From: Flavobacteriaceae bacterium
GTDB lineage: Bacteria > Bacteroidota > Bacteroidia > Flavobacteriales > Flavobacteriaceae
Length of the DNA stretch: 10,015 bases
Direction: 5' to 3'
NCBI GenBank assembly: GCA_008081175.1
Contig: VMCW01000152.1
Span: 1-10,015 of the forward strand
A program made the position numbers and the translations under genes. Positions 1 through 6,567 of the stretch are shown here, in pieces (positions within the stretch are counted from its first letter, which is position 1; every line of letters begins with the position of its first letter). The notes under the pieces were generated by a model. That model did not search any database, was not told the origin of the DNA, and saw nothing but the letters and a program-made list of their open reading frames with translations.

Positions 1-297
1 CTTGAACACTCCTGATAATGAAGAAATAGTGGCGAGAGTTAATGCAATTGTTGCACCTATACAGAACCCCAATACTGCTTCACACAGCGTTATGAAAAAA
101 TGTTCATATATTATACCTTGGGTGACATAAAGTTTGAATATTGAACCAGCTATCGAAGTTGGCTTGGGTATCATAATGTTGTCAATCCAGCCCAAAATTA
201 TTGATATTTCCCATAAAACTAGGAACGACAGAAAAATGATCACATGAGGAATAGCCCGTAAAAGTAGCAATGTCACAGTGCCAGACGTCCTATCCAT
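1..297 (-). CDS. ABC transporter permease, NitT/TauT type (second subunit, 5' part only)
   Basis: This is the N-terminal 99 residues of an inner-membrane permease; the rest lies beyond the left edge. Reading from the ATG at 297, the frame is open to base 1. It has a hydrophobic first helix (about residues 10-37), a stretch reading IMIPKPTSIAGSIFKLYV, and a second hydrophobic helix from about residue 72. The same plan occurs in the upstream permease (YLYPKPSGI, then a helix), so the two are diverged paralogues that probably form a heterodimeric channel. Its start lies 8 bp inside the end of the upstream permease gene, which points to translational coupling. The EAA loop that would contact the ATPase is outside the window. 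I infer membership of the SsuC/TauC/ThiX permease family from the shared architecture and context; substrate unknown. Confidence 0.85.
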   Translation of the reverse strand, partial: MDRTSGTVTLLLLRAIPHVIIFLSFLVLWEISIILGWIDNIMIPKPTSIAGSIFKLYVTQGIIYEHFFITLCEAVLGFCIGATIALTLATISSLSGVFK

Positions 298-1144
298 GAC
301 CTACCTCCAACAAATTTAAAGTCTTTCTAGCCTTTTTATTACTCCGCTGAATCCTACCCGCTTCGTAAGTCCAAAATGCAATTCGCCTATCTAATATTTC
401 CATACCCTTAAAAATAAAAAATCCCAGCACGGTTAGGGTGAAAATGCATGCAAACGCTGATGACATGTTTAAATTGCGTGAGTACAATAATATCAGTGAT
501 CCGAGCCCTTGGTCCCTTTGAATAAACTCAGCGACCAAAGCCCCAGAAAGAGCTGCTGTCATCGCAAGCCTTTCACCTGCCATGATTGTTGGCAGTGCTT
601 CGGGAAATACAAGCTTTACTAGTATTTGTCTTTTAGTGGCACCCAAAGACTTAAACAGTTCCAACTTATCATTGCCAACATTTATCACACCCGAAAGCGT
701 ATTGATGAATGGAGCAAAGAAACATACTAAAATAATTATTGCCACTTTAGATTGGATACCGAAACCTAGTGCAGCAATAAGAAGGGGTGCAACCGCTATG
801 CGTGGGGTTGCTTCTATTACAATTATGTATGGTTGTAAAAAACGCCGCATTGTTGGATTGAAACCCACCAAGCTTCCAAGACTGACGCCTGCAATTGAAC
901 CTCCTACAAATCCTAAGAGCACTAATCCTATCGTAACCCACAAATGGTGCCAAATGCTCGCGTTCTTTACATATATCACCCAAAAGGAATGAAAGATACC
1001 GCTGGGCTTCGGATACAAATACTCATCGAGCAGACCAAAATTTGATGCACTTTCCCAACAGATCAATAAAGCAATGAAAATCAGCGCATGGCTAATTATT
1101 CGCTTTGTGTGTTTGCCTTGAAATGCACGGAAGCCTAAGACCAT
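290..1144 (-). CDS. ABC transporter permease, NitT/TauT (SsuC/TauC-like) family
   Basis: This 284-residue inner-membrane subunit is a normal length for the family. About six hydrophobic segments are visible: residues 16-35, 68-93, 104-127, 131-153, 193-207 and 229-249. The cytoplasmic EAA-type loop that docks on the ATPase is clear at about 161-193, running from LELFKSLGATKRQ through FPEALPTIMAGERLA. The N-terminal YLYPKPSGI (43-50) is typical of permeases that import taurine, alkanesulfonates, nitrate or thiamine precursors. The gene starts 4 bp after the stop of the ATPase gene and ends 8 bp inside the next permease gene, so ATPase, permease 1 and permease 2 are almost certainly one transcript. 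No substrate-binding protein gene is visible; it may lie beyond the left edge. The substrate cannot be told from the permease. Confidence 0.93.
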   Translation of the reverse strand: MVLGFRAFQGKHTKRIISHALIFIALLICWESASNFGLLDEYLYPKPSGIFHSFWVIYVKNASIWHHLWVTIGLVLLGFVGGSIAGVSLGSLVGFNPTMRRFLQPYIIVIEATPRIAVAPLLIAALGFGIQSKVAIIILVCFFAPFINTLSGVINVGNDKLELFKSLGATKRQILVKLVFPEALPTIMAGERLAMTAALSGALVAEFIQRDQGLGSLILLYSRNLNMSSAFACIFTLTVLGFFIFKGMEILDRRIAFWTYEAGRIQRSNKKARKTLNLLEVGHG

Positions 1145-1148
1145 TTAT

Positions 1149-1949
1149 TCAAAATTCCCCAAGAAGATCCCTAACGTGTTCCACGAGTTTATTAAACTCA
1201 ACTGAAGTTTGCATTTTCGGAGACCTCGGTCTCTCCAGAGGTACCTCCACCACGCTGGCTATTTTTCCTGGCCGCGGGGTCATTACGACAACCTTATCAG
1301 AAAGGAATATAGCCTCGCTTATGTTGTGTGTGACAAATATGGTTGTAGCTTCGATTTCTGTTACAATCCGCATCAACTCGATATTGAGCCGTTCTCTGGT
1401 GAATTCATCGAGCGCCCCAAACGGTTCATCCAACAGTAAAATATCGGCGCCAGTCTGCAACAATCTCGCAAGCGCAACCCTTTGCTGCATGCCTCCAGAC
1501 AGCTGCGCCGGAAATGAAAAAACAAAATCTTCAAGTCCAACTAGCTTGAGCAGATCATATGCGCGTTTTTCGTCATCATGGGTAATTTTTCGTTTTACTT
1601 CTGTCGGTAACAAAACATTTTCTAACGCTGTTCGCCATTCTAGCAGCGTTGCTTTCTGAAACATTAATCCGACATCGTCTCTTGGCCCAACAACATTTTC
1701 ACCCTTCACATTGACCGATCCGGATGAAGGCTCGATCAGTCCTGAGATTAATCTAAGTAGCGTCGATTTTCCGCATCCAGAGGGACCAACTAATGAAACA
1801 AAGGATCCCTTTTCAATTTCAAAATCTGCTCCGCTCAAAGCCACGACACTACCGTCCGCAAACGTCTTTGTGACTGATTGGCCCTTAACAATTGTATTTA
1901 CATTTAATCGGGTTTTCACGCCCATAGCAGCACTTTCCATTACATTCAT
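1149..1949 (-). CDS. ABC transporter ATP-binding protein, NitT/TauT (SsuB/TauB-like) family
   Basis: This is the cytoplasmic ATPase that powers the two downstream permeases. Numbered from a possible GTG start at 1964, it has Walker A GPSGCGKST (60-68), Q-loop MFQ (101-103), signature LSGGMQQRV (155-163), Walker B ILLLDEP (175-181), D-loop ALD (184-186) and H-loop His213 in VTHN. All catalytic motifs are intact and the C-terminus has the usual family length. The start is uncertain. The frame opens with GTG at 1964 and has ATGs at 1949, 1940 and 1925, none with a strong Shine-Dalgarno; the best, GGAAAG 7 nt upstream, favours 1925. I list the ATG at 1949 (266 aa) as a compromise. The order ATPase, permease, permease is normal for this family. 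Importing a sulfonate, nitrate-like anion or pyrimidine is family-level inference only. Confidence 0.93.
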   Translation of the reverse strand: MNVMESAAMGVKTRLNVNTIVKGQSVTKTFADGSVVALSGADFEIEKGSFVSLVGPSGCGKSTLLRLISGLIEPSSGSVNVKGENVVGPRDDVGLMFQKATLLEWRTALENVLLPTEVKRKITHDDEKRAYDLLKLVGLEDFVFSFPAQLSGGMQQRVALARLLQTGADILLLDEPFGALDEFTRERLNIELMRIVTEIEATTIFVTHNISEAIFLSDKVVVMTPRPGKIASVVEVPLERPRSPKMQTSVEFNKLVEHVRDLLGEF

Positions 1950-1972
1950 CGAAGTTGAGTCCACATTGTATC

Positions 1973-1984
1973 GATAAGCTTATC
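1973..1984. promoter_or_regulatory. Perfect 12-bp palindrome upstream of the ABC transporter genes
   Basis: The sequence GATAAGCTTATC is its own reverse complement. It lies in the gap between the oxidoreductase stop (2064) and the ATPase start, within 9-35 bp of the candidate start codons. That is where a repressor site overlapping the transcription start or ribosome landing zone would sit. The dyad does not extend further outward. No regulator gene is in the window, so an operator role is inference. The rest of the gap (1985-2063) is AT-rich; I saw no terminator in it and only a weak minus-strand TATGAT (2040-2045) without a good -35. Confidence 0.3.
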
Positions 1985-2063
1985 AACATGATGCTACGAG
2001 ATTCTTAAATTGGTCAAAGAATGGAATTAAATAGCTACTATCATAAAATCTGATTTTGAAAGT

Positions 2064-3059
2064 TTATTCTAAAGTTATTACTTGATTGGTCTCCGAAGAC
2101 TTCACAATTGCAGAAAGTACATCAATATTGTGCTGCATTTCAAAATCTGAGAACGGATAACTCCTGCGCAATAATATCGCATCGGCAAATGCCTCAAGAT
2201 TTGCAAGCACACTGTCACTCCATTCGAATTCGCGCATGCGGACATCGTCATCTGAAAATCCCTCGCGCATCATTGTTTTACCGCCAGGAGTGTCGGGATG
2301 CGTTGAATTTACCACTTCTACCCATTTTCTCGATCCAAAAACATGCGTTCTAATAAAATGTGGTGTATTGAGCAAAGCTTGTACAGTTGCCGTTATTCCA
2401 CTTTCAAACTGTAAATGCACAGATGTTGTATCACCGGTTTCCCAGCCTAAACTTCTATCAGCAGTAAATGCATTTACCAACCGCACTTTACCAAAAAAGT
2501 GTATCAACATGTCAGTCAAATGAATTCCCATTTGGGTCATTCCAGCTGCAGGCGCGTGTTTTTTTGTAGTTCTCCAACTCTCAGATGTTAAGTGCGCCAA
2601 CTTATTGTGGCTGAAAGCTAACTCTGCGTGAGATATGACACCTAATTCTTCTTTATCAATCATTGCTTTAAGAACCTGGACCGCAGGCTCAAAACGACGC
2701 TCATGACCGATACCTAAAATGACCTTATTTTCCCTACAGATCTCAATACTCTTTTTCGCATTTGTACTTTCAAGAGAAAGAGGTTTCTCGCAGAATACAT
2801 GAATACCATGTTGTGCAACCTGCAGAATTTGCTGATCGTGTAAAATATTTGGGGACGTGAGGATCACCGCATCTAAATTTACAGACTTTAGAGCTGAGTC
2901 CAAAGACGTAAAAATCTCAACACGCATCATTTTTATTTCGTCGTGCAAAGCCGCGCTAGGTTCAACGATCCCACAAACCTTAAATTTTTCATGACTTTGG
3001 AGACGCTTGAAAATATGTTTTCCCCACCAGCCATAACCAACTATTAAAGTGTTAATCAT
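2064..3059 (-). CDS. Gfo/Idh/MocA family NAD(P)-dependent oxidoreductase
   Basis: This is a cytoplasmic two-domain dehydrogenase of 331 residues, a standard length. The N-terminal Rossmann fold has the dinucleotide loop GYGWWG (8-13). The family's CEKPLSLE motif follows at 90-97, whose lysine (Lys92) normally takes part in catalysis or cofactor binding. The C-terminal alpha/beta domain contains GMTQMGIHLTDM (173-184), matching the conserved G-x-H-x-x-D substrate-site motif with His180 and Asp183. Members oxidise or reduce a hydroxyl or ketone on sugars, inositols, amino-sugars, biliverdin and similar substrates; nothing visible here fixes the substrate. Its ATG lies 8 bp inside the end of the upstream dehydrogenase gene, so the two are coupled and probably act on successive intermediates. 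The ABC importer follows downstream on the same strand. Confidence 0.93.
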   Translation of the reverse strand: MINTLIVGYGWWGKHIFKRLQSHEKFKVCGIVEPSAALHDEIKMMRVEIFTSLDSALKSVNLDAVILTSPNILHDQQILQVAQHGIHVFCEKPLSLESTNAKKSIEICRENKVILGIGHERRFEPAVQVLKAMIDKEELGVISHAELAFSHNKLAHLTSESWRTTKKHAPAAGMTQMGIHLTDMLIHFFGKVRLVNAFTADRSLGWETGDTTSVHLQFESGITATVQALLNTPHFIRTHVFGSRKWVEVVNSTHPDTPGGKTMMREGFSDDDVRMREFEWSDSVLANLEAFADAILLRRSYPFSDFEMQHNIDVLSAIVKSSETNQVITLE

Positions 3060-3939
3060 CTTTAAATGAGTCCCTCAACTGTTGAATGCCGTAAAGCGTT
3101 GCATCATATTTTCCCCAGCCATTTTCTGAAGCCTCGTTTGCCTTTGAAAAAGCGCCGCGGATAACATGGGTGTCTGCATTATTGATTTCCAGGAAATCGA
3201 TCATCAAGCTCATATCCTTAATTGCGTTATTCACAGTATTACTTACCGTGCCAGAATCACCGTGATGTAACATTTGTGCCAATGGCGTAATCCTCTTTTT
3301 TGCAGCCCCAATGGCACCAGAGCTATCACTCAAAATATCAAGAGCCGTTTCGGGACTAATTCCCATTTTAACTGCAATTGTGAGTGCCTCTCCTAGTGCT
3401 CCCCAATAAACCATCAATGGAAGATTTATTGCTAACTTCATTGAAGCACCACAACCCACTGGCCCTAAGTATTCCAGTCTTCTTGTCAGCATTTCCAGGA
3501 TAGGACTAACTTTTTCAAAAGTGTTGCGCGAACCTGCTGCAAGTCCTAATAGTTTTCCCTCGCGTGCTGGACCTATCGTGCCGCCGACTGGGCACTCCAA
3601 ATACTCACCATTTCGGAGTAAAATAACCTTTTCCAATTCTTGTGACATTTTGGGACTTGTTGTCGCGAATTCGACAATAATTTTATCCGATAAATCTAAC
3701 GAACCAAAGCCCCCTTCACCCAAATAGACTTCTTTTAACGCGCTATCGTCGGAAAGGAACGAAAGAATAATATTAGTTTCTTTTACTAAATTCGAAATCG
3801 ATGATACGATTGTTGAGTTGGGTATACCTCCGCTCTTCTCTGGGCTCCTATTCCATAGAAACTGTTTGATGCCTTGCTCAGAGAGATGCTCACTAACGGC
3901 GCGACCCATTTTCCCTAATCCTAAAATACCAACATTCAT
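3052..3939 (-). CDS. Beta-hydroxyacid dehydrogenase family NAD(P)-binding oxidoreductase (3-hydroxyisobutyrate dehydrogenase-like)
   Basis: This 295-residue cytoplasmic enzyme belongs to the 6-phosphogluconate/3-hydroxyisobutyrate dehydrogenase superfamily. The Rossmann loop is GLGKMG (7-12), the substrate loop is PVGGTIGPAREGKL (117-130), and the catalytic lysine motif GCGASMKLAIN places Lys168 and Asn172 where the family has them. A C-terminal KDM (241-243) matches the family's Lys-Asp pair. The substrate loop reads PVGGT rather than the textbook PVSGG, so the usual serine is absent; I believe this marks a subfamily rather than decay. The frame opens at 3972, but the ATG at 3939 is the real start, preceded by AAGGTGG 5 nt upstream, and it places the Rossmann strand at the N-terminus as usual. 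Possible reactions include oxidation of a 3-hydroxyacid or reduction of a semialdehyde. It overlaps the next gene by 8 bp. Confidence 0.92.
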   Translation of the reverse strand: MNVGILGLGKMGRAVSEHLSEQGIKQFLWNRSPEKSGGIPNSTIVSSISNLVKETNIILSFLSDDSALKEVYLGEGGFGSLDLSDKIIVEFATTSPKMSQELEKVILLRNGEYLECPVGGTIGPAREGKLLGLAAGSRNTFEKVSPILEMLTRRLEYLGPVGCGASMKLAINLPLMVYWGALGEALTIAVKMGISPETALDILSDSSGAIGAAKKRITPLAQMLHHGDSGTVSNTVNNAIKDMSLMIDFLEINNADTHVIRGAFSKANEASENGWGKYDATLYGIQQLRDSFKDD

Positions 3940-4090
3940 TTTTGCCACCTTTTTCGCATAAGCTAAACACAAAACTCTAATGATGATGAATCATAAAATA
4001 TAATTCCTGAATTTGATTTTAATGATTAAAGAACGATCGGGAATATGGCCTTATTCACTTCGATGAAGCATCTTAGGACTTCTGCGATTT
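3940..4090 (-). promoter_or_regulatory. Candidate promoter/operator gap between the TauE carrier and the dehydrogenase pair
   Basis: This 151-bp AT-rich gap is the first real break in the minus-strand block. On the minus strand a TATGAT (3990-3995, 5 of 6 to TATAAT) lies about 50 nt before the dehydrogenase start, though no good -35 is placed at 16-18 nt. The gap also holds a 5-2-5 dyad ATGATGAATCAT (3983-3994), overlapping that -10-like box, and a near-perfect 16-bp palindrome GAATATGGCCTTATTC (4041-4056, one mismatched pair). Together these suggest a regulated internal promoter. No intrinsic terminator for the carrier gene was found. Confidence 0.3.
3945..3951 (-). promoter_or_regulatory. 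Strong ribosome binding site for the beta-hydroxyacid dehydrogenase
   Basis: The minus strand reads AAGGTGG, a 6 of 7 match to the ideal Shine-Dalgarno, 5 nt before the ATG at 3939. It overrules the longer frame starting at 3972 and is the strongest such site on this strand, so the dehydrogenase can be translated independently of the upstream trio. Confidence 0.75.
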
Positions 4091-4876
4091 TTAAAAACTT
4101 TGAAAAATAAGGAAGCTACCTATCATCAACAGAAGAACATGAATGATAAAATAGAACGGTTCTTTCGGAATTGTGTCATTTATTTTTTTACCTAGGTAGA
4201 TACCGAAAGGCATGGCCGGAAAAAGTAGCAATGAAATCCAGAGTGTCTCGCGCGTTATAAGACCCAATTGGATCACAACAGGTACTTTAGCCCAATTAAT
4301 AATACAAAAAAACCAAACTAACGTTGCAACAAACACTTTTGGTGGAAGCTTGTATGGCAAAATGAACATCTGAACCGGTGCCTCACCCATCAAAAAAAAA
4401 CTACTAAAACCTGAAGAGCCGTTCAGGCCCATCAGGCGTATCCATTCCCTTTCGTTTGGATCCTTGGAGATGATATGTTTTTGCCTATTGGTTAGTCTTT
4501 TGAATATAAAATTTAGGCCGATCGCTAGAGACATCGTTCCCAACAAAAAAGACAGATACTCTGGATCAATTAATGTGAATACAAATGCTGCAATGATTAC
4601 CCCAATGATTCCTGAAATCGCCATTGGCCATAAAAAATTATACGGAACAGATTTGCGGTAGGTCCACGCAATGAACAAATCCATGACAACGTAAGTGGGC
4701 AGCAGCACGGATATGGCGGTCTGGATATCTGAGACTGTTGCGACAAGGGGCATCGCTAATGAGCCAATCATACCTCCAAAGCCAGCCTTGGCTAACGCAA
4801 CAAAAAACACCGCAAATAAAGAAACTGATAGAAATATAACTGAAACACTTTCCATGCTAATATCAATCCACTTCAT
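4091..4876 (-). CDS. TauE/SafE family membrane carrier (putative sulfite/organosulfur anion exporter)
   Basis: This 261-residue integral inner-membrane protein has about seven to eight hydrophobic segments. It has the two TauE/SafE half-repeats. The first carries AKAGFGGMIGSLAMPL (29-44); the second has GLNGSSGFSSFF then GEAPVQMFILPYKLPP (150-179) and VFVATLVWFFCIINWAKVP (181-199). It resembles the branch whose second half reads G-x-PP-x-x-x-YLLP rather than the GxGGG type. Family members export sulfite, sulfoacetate or related anions, and many are uncharacterised. The frame can begin at a TTG (4882), but the ATG at 4876 is preferred; neither has a clear Shine-Dalgarno. It begins 15 bp after the MBL hydrolase stop, so co-transcription with the GST and hydrolase is very likely. 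The transported anion is not determinable from the sequence. Confidence 0.9.
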   Translation of the reverse strand: MKWIDISMESVSVIFLSVSLFAVFFVALAKAGFGGMIGSLAMPLVATVSDIQTAISVLLPTYVVMDLFIAWTYRKSVPYNFLWPMAISGIIGVIIAAFVFTLIDPEYLSFLLGTMSLAIGLNFIFKRLTNRQKHIISKDPNEREWIRLMGLNGSSGFSSFFLMGEAPVQMFILPYKLPPKVFVATLVWFFCIINWAKVPVVIQLGLITRETLWISLLLFPAMPFGIYLGKKINDTIPKEPFYFIIHVLLLMIGSFLIFQSF

Positions 4877-4891
4877 GAGCAAAAATCGTGG

Positions 4892-5764
4892 TTATAGCCA
4901 CTTTTGATAGAAAGCAGGTACCCATCGAAACGTATCATTAATCCGTTCAATATATCCGATTGAAGGAAACGGCATATGATGTCCGATTACCATTAATTTA
5001 TCTGTGGTTACCATGTCTAAGACCCGTTTTCTTGTCGCAATTGCTTGCTCTGGGTCATCATCAAACGCCACAGGACTCTCTGGGTGCTGTACCGAAAAAA
5101 CATAATGATTTGCGACATCTCCCCAAATCAATATTTGCTTATCTCCCTCGACAAGACGATACATCATATGCCCGAGAGAGTGGCCATACGCAGCTTCAGC
5201 ATATAAGCCTGATATTAGCTGCTGCCCATCCTCTAAAAATACAAATTTCTCTGCGTAGGGCTTTATTAATTTAATAAACAATTCGCGGTTTTGTTTGCGA
5301 TTCGGAGGTATTAGGTTTCCACTAAGCCACGCGTCGAATTCTACTCTGCCGATGCAGTACTTTGCATTAGGGAAAGTTAAACTCCCATCTGTAATAAAGC
5401 CGCCTATGTGGTCTGGATGACAGTGCGTGAATACCACATAATCAATATCTTCAGCTCGATAGCCAGACTCAATCAATAATTGTAGTAGATATCCAGCCGT
5501 TCCATCATTAAGCAGTTGACCAAAGCCCGTATCGATTAGCACAAGCTTTCCGTCAAGGTTCAAGAGTGTCGGTGAGTATGTATTTTCAAACTGATAATCG
5601 AAAATATTGTTAGCGGCAGCAATACGTACGATTTCTTCTGGAGTTTTGTCCATAACAAATGGAGGGTTGATCTCATTCCTAATATGAGCCCCGTCCATAA
5701 AGGTGGTTATTTCAAAACGACCAAACTGGAAACGCTCCACCTGTGGTCTTATAATTTTTCTCAT
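4892..5764 (-). CDS. MBL-fold metallo-hydrolase
   Basis: This is a 290-residue metallo-beta-lactamase-fold hydrolase. The full metal-ligand set is visible: HCHPDH (114-119), the GHSLGH segment (194-199), Asp216 in WGDVANH, and His262/263 in GHHMPF. The hallmark strand LVLIDTGFG is at 74-82. The N-terminal FEITTFMDG (17-25) and the following TPEEIVRIAAANNI helix resemble the branch containing lactonases and methyl parathion hydrolase (OPHC2-like), rather than the shorter glyoxalase II or persulfide dioxygenase proteins. No signal peptide is seen, so it is probably cytoplasmic. Its ATG overlaps the GST stop by 4 bp (ATGA), and it has no strong ribosome site of its own, so translation should depend on the GST. 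It probably hydrolyses an ester, lactone or thioester; the substrate is unknown. Confidence 0.92.
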   Translation of the reverse strand: MRKIIRPQVERFQFGRFEITTFMDGAHIRNEINPPFVMDKTPEEIVRIAAANNIFDYQFENTYSPTLLNLDGKLVLIDTGFGQLLNDGTAGYLLQLLIESGYRAEDIDYVVFTHCHPDHIGGFITDGSLTFPNAKYCIGRVEFDAWLSGNLIPPNRKQNRELFIKLIKPYAEKFVFLEDGQQLISGLYAEAAYGHSLGHMMYRLVEGDKQILIWGDVANHYVFSVQHPESPVAFDDDPEQAIATRKRVLDMVTTDKLMVIGHHMPFPSIGYIERINDTFRWVPAFYQKWL

Positions 5765-6399
5765 GAAATTGGAACTTCGTTAACAAAATGCGGAATGTGG
5801 TAACCTTTTTGCACAGCAGGACGATCAGCGATCCGATTATACCAATCTCTCACGTTCGGATACTGGTGCAGATCTAGTTCTTGCCACTCAAATCGTGATA
5901 TCCATGGCCAACAGGAAATGTCAGCAATTGAATATTGTCCCACCCCCTCGCCAGCAATAAAGTCTCTGTTAGTTAACCTAGTTTCTAAAACTTTATACAG
6001 TCGACGAGCCTCAGAGGTGTAACGTTCTTCACTGTAGCGAGACTTCCCTTGGTTATATTTCACAAAGTGATGAACCTGGCCCAGCATAGGGCCAAGTCCT
6101 CCCATTTGCCACATTAACCATTGTAGCATATCCCAATACCCATCTCCTTTTATGCAGAATTTGTCGTATTTCTGAGATAAATAAAGAAGGATCGCTCCAC
6201 TTTCCATTAGATGAATATTTGTTTCATGATCGACAATTGCCGGAATTCTATTATTCGGCGAAATAGCTAAGAACTCCTCCGAAAATTGCTCATTTCCTGA
6301 AATATTGATGGGCTTTACTGTATAATTTACATTTAACTCTTCCAACAAAATGGATATTTTTCGCCCGTTTGGGGTACCCCAAGTATAAAGTTCAATCAT
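5761..6399 (-). CDS. Glutathione S-transferase, nu class / YfcG-YghU-like
   Basis: This 212-residue cytoplasmic GST has an N-terminal thioredoxin-like domain (1-80) and a helical C-terminal domain. The N-terminus reads WGTPNGRKISILLEE, placing Thr9 and Asn11 where YfcG-type enzymes hold the glutathione or disulfide; there is no catalytic Cys. The cis-proline is intact in RIPAIV (Pro53), followed by the Glu66-Ser67 glutathione-binding pair. QWLMWQMGGLGPMLGQVHHF (93-112) is a hallmark of the nu/Ure2-like branch, and SIAD (157-160) is the N-capping motif of the C-terminal domain. Family activities include disulfide reductase, peroxidase and glutathione-lyase on aryl ethers or conjugates. AAGG lies 9 nt before the ATG. 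It is the first gene of the minus-strand block and is coupled to the MBL hydrolase, suggesting that the hydrolase acts on a related glutathione-derived product. Confidence 0.93.
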   Translation of the reverse strand: MIELYTWGTPNGRKISILLEELNVNYTVKPINISGNEQFSEEFLAISPNNRIPAIVDHETNIHLMESGAILLYLSQKYDKFCIKGDGYWDMLQWLMWQMGGLGPMLGQVHHFVKYNQGKSRYSEERYTSEARRLYKVLETRLTNRDFIAGEGVGQYSIADISCWPWISRFEWQELDLHQYPNVRDWYNRIADRPAVQKGYHIPHFVNEVPIS

Positions 6400-6567
6400 A
6401 TCACGCTGCCTTGACTAGGTCGATAAGTGTACCTCTAAACGTTTGCATTTACATGGCACTCTACATTGATAGATTGCGGTAGGTTGAATTTTCAATGGCT
6501 TTCGAAAATTTTTTAGTTAATTTTGCGCTACGATAATTTGACCCTGGAAATTTTTGGAGATTTGCGA
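6400..6567. promoter_or_regulatory. Divergent promoter region between the nu-class GST and the cupin
   Basis: This 168-bp gap must hold promoters for both directions. For the GST (minus strand) TTGAAA (6490-6495) and TATCAA (6466-6471) are 18 nt apart. For the cupin (plus strand) TTGACT (6411-6416) and TCTAAA (6434-6439) are 17 nt apart, which would leave a leader of about 125 nt. The 5-2-5 dyad TTGAATTTTCAA (6484-6495) covers the putative GST -35, and the palindrome TTTCGAAA (6500-6507) lies beside it; either could be an operator shared by both genes. The boxes are only 4-5 of 6 matches, so the exact calls are weak, although a regulatory role for the gap follows from gene orientation. Confidence 0.45.
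6556..6559 (+). promoter_or_regulatory. Ribosome binding site that sets the cupin start
   Basis: GGAG lies 8 nt before the ATG at 6568. The same frame has an earlier ATG at 6523, but that one has no Shine-Dalgarno and would add 15 residues outside the cupin fold, so the downstream start is chosen. Confidence 0.7.

Noticed and set aside
582..992. Plus-strand open frame of 136 codons opposite the first permease
   Set aside because: It lies wholly antisense to a clear permease gene with intact family motifs, has no ribosome site, and its translation resembles no family; it is a shadow.
1105..1659. Plus-strand open frame of 184 codons opposite the ATPase
   Set aside because: It is antisense to all the catalytic motifs of the ATPase and is Ser-rich as expected of a reverse frame; no ribosome site.
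1968..1980. String GTATCGATAAGCT resembling a cloning-vector polylinker (adjacent ClaI and HindIII sites)
   Set aside because: The match is only about 14 bases, flanking sequence is not vector, and genes on both sides fit together; chance is more likely than contamination.
3940..3972. Longer N-terminus for the beta-hydroxyacid dehydrogenase (MCLAYAKKVAK)
   Set aside because: A strong Shine-Dalgarno precedes the internal ATG at 3939 and the family's first beta strand starts exactly there.
4892..5764. MBL protein as a persulfide dioxygenase (ETHE1-like) because of the neighbouring TauE carrier
   Set aside because: At 290 residues with an N-terminal FEITTFMDG strand and TPEEI helix it fits the lactonase/parathion-hydrolase branch better than the shorter persulfide dioxygenases.
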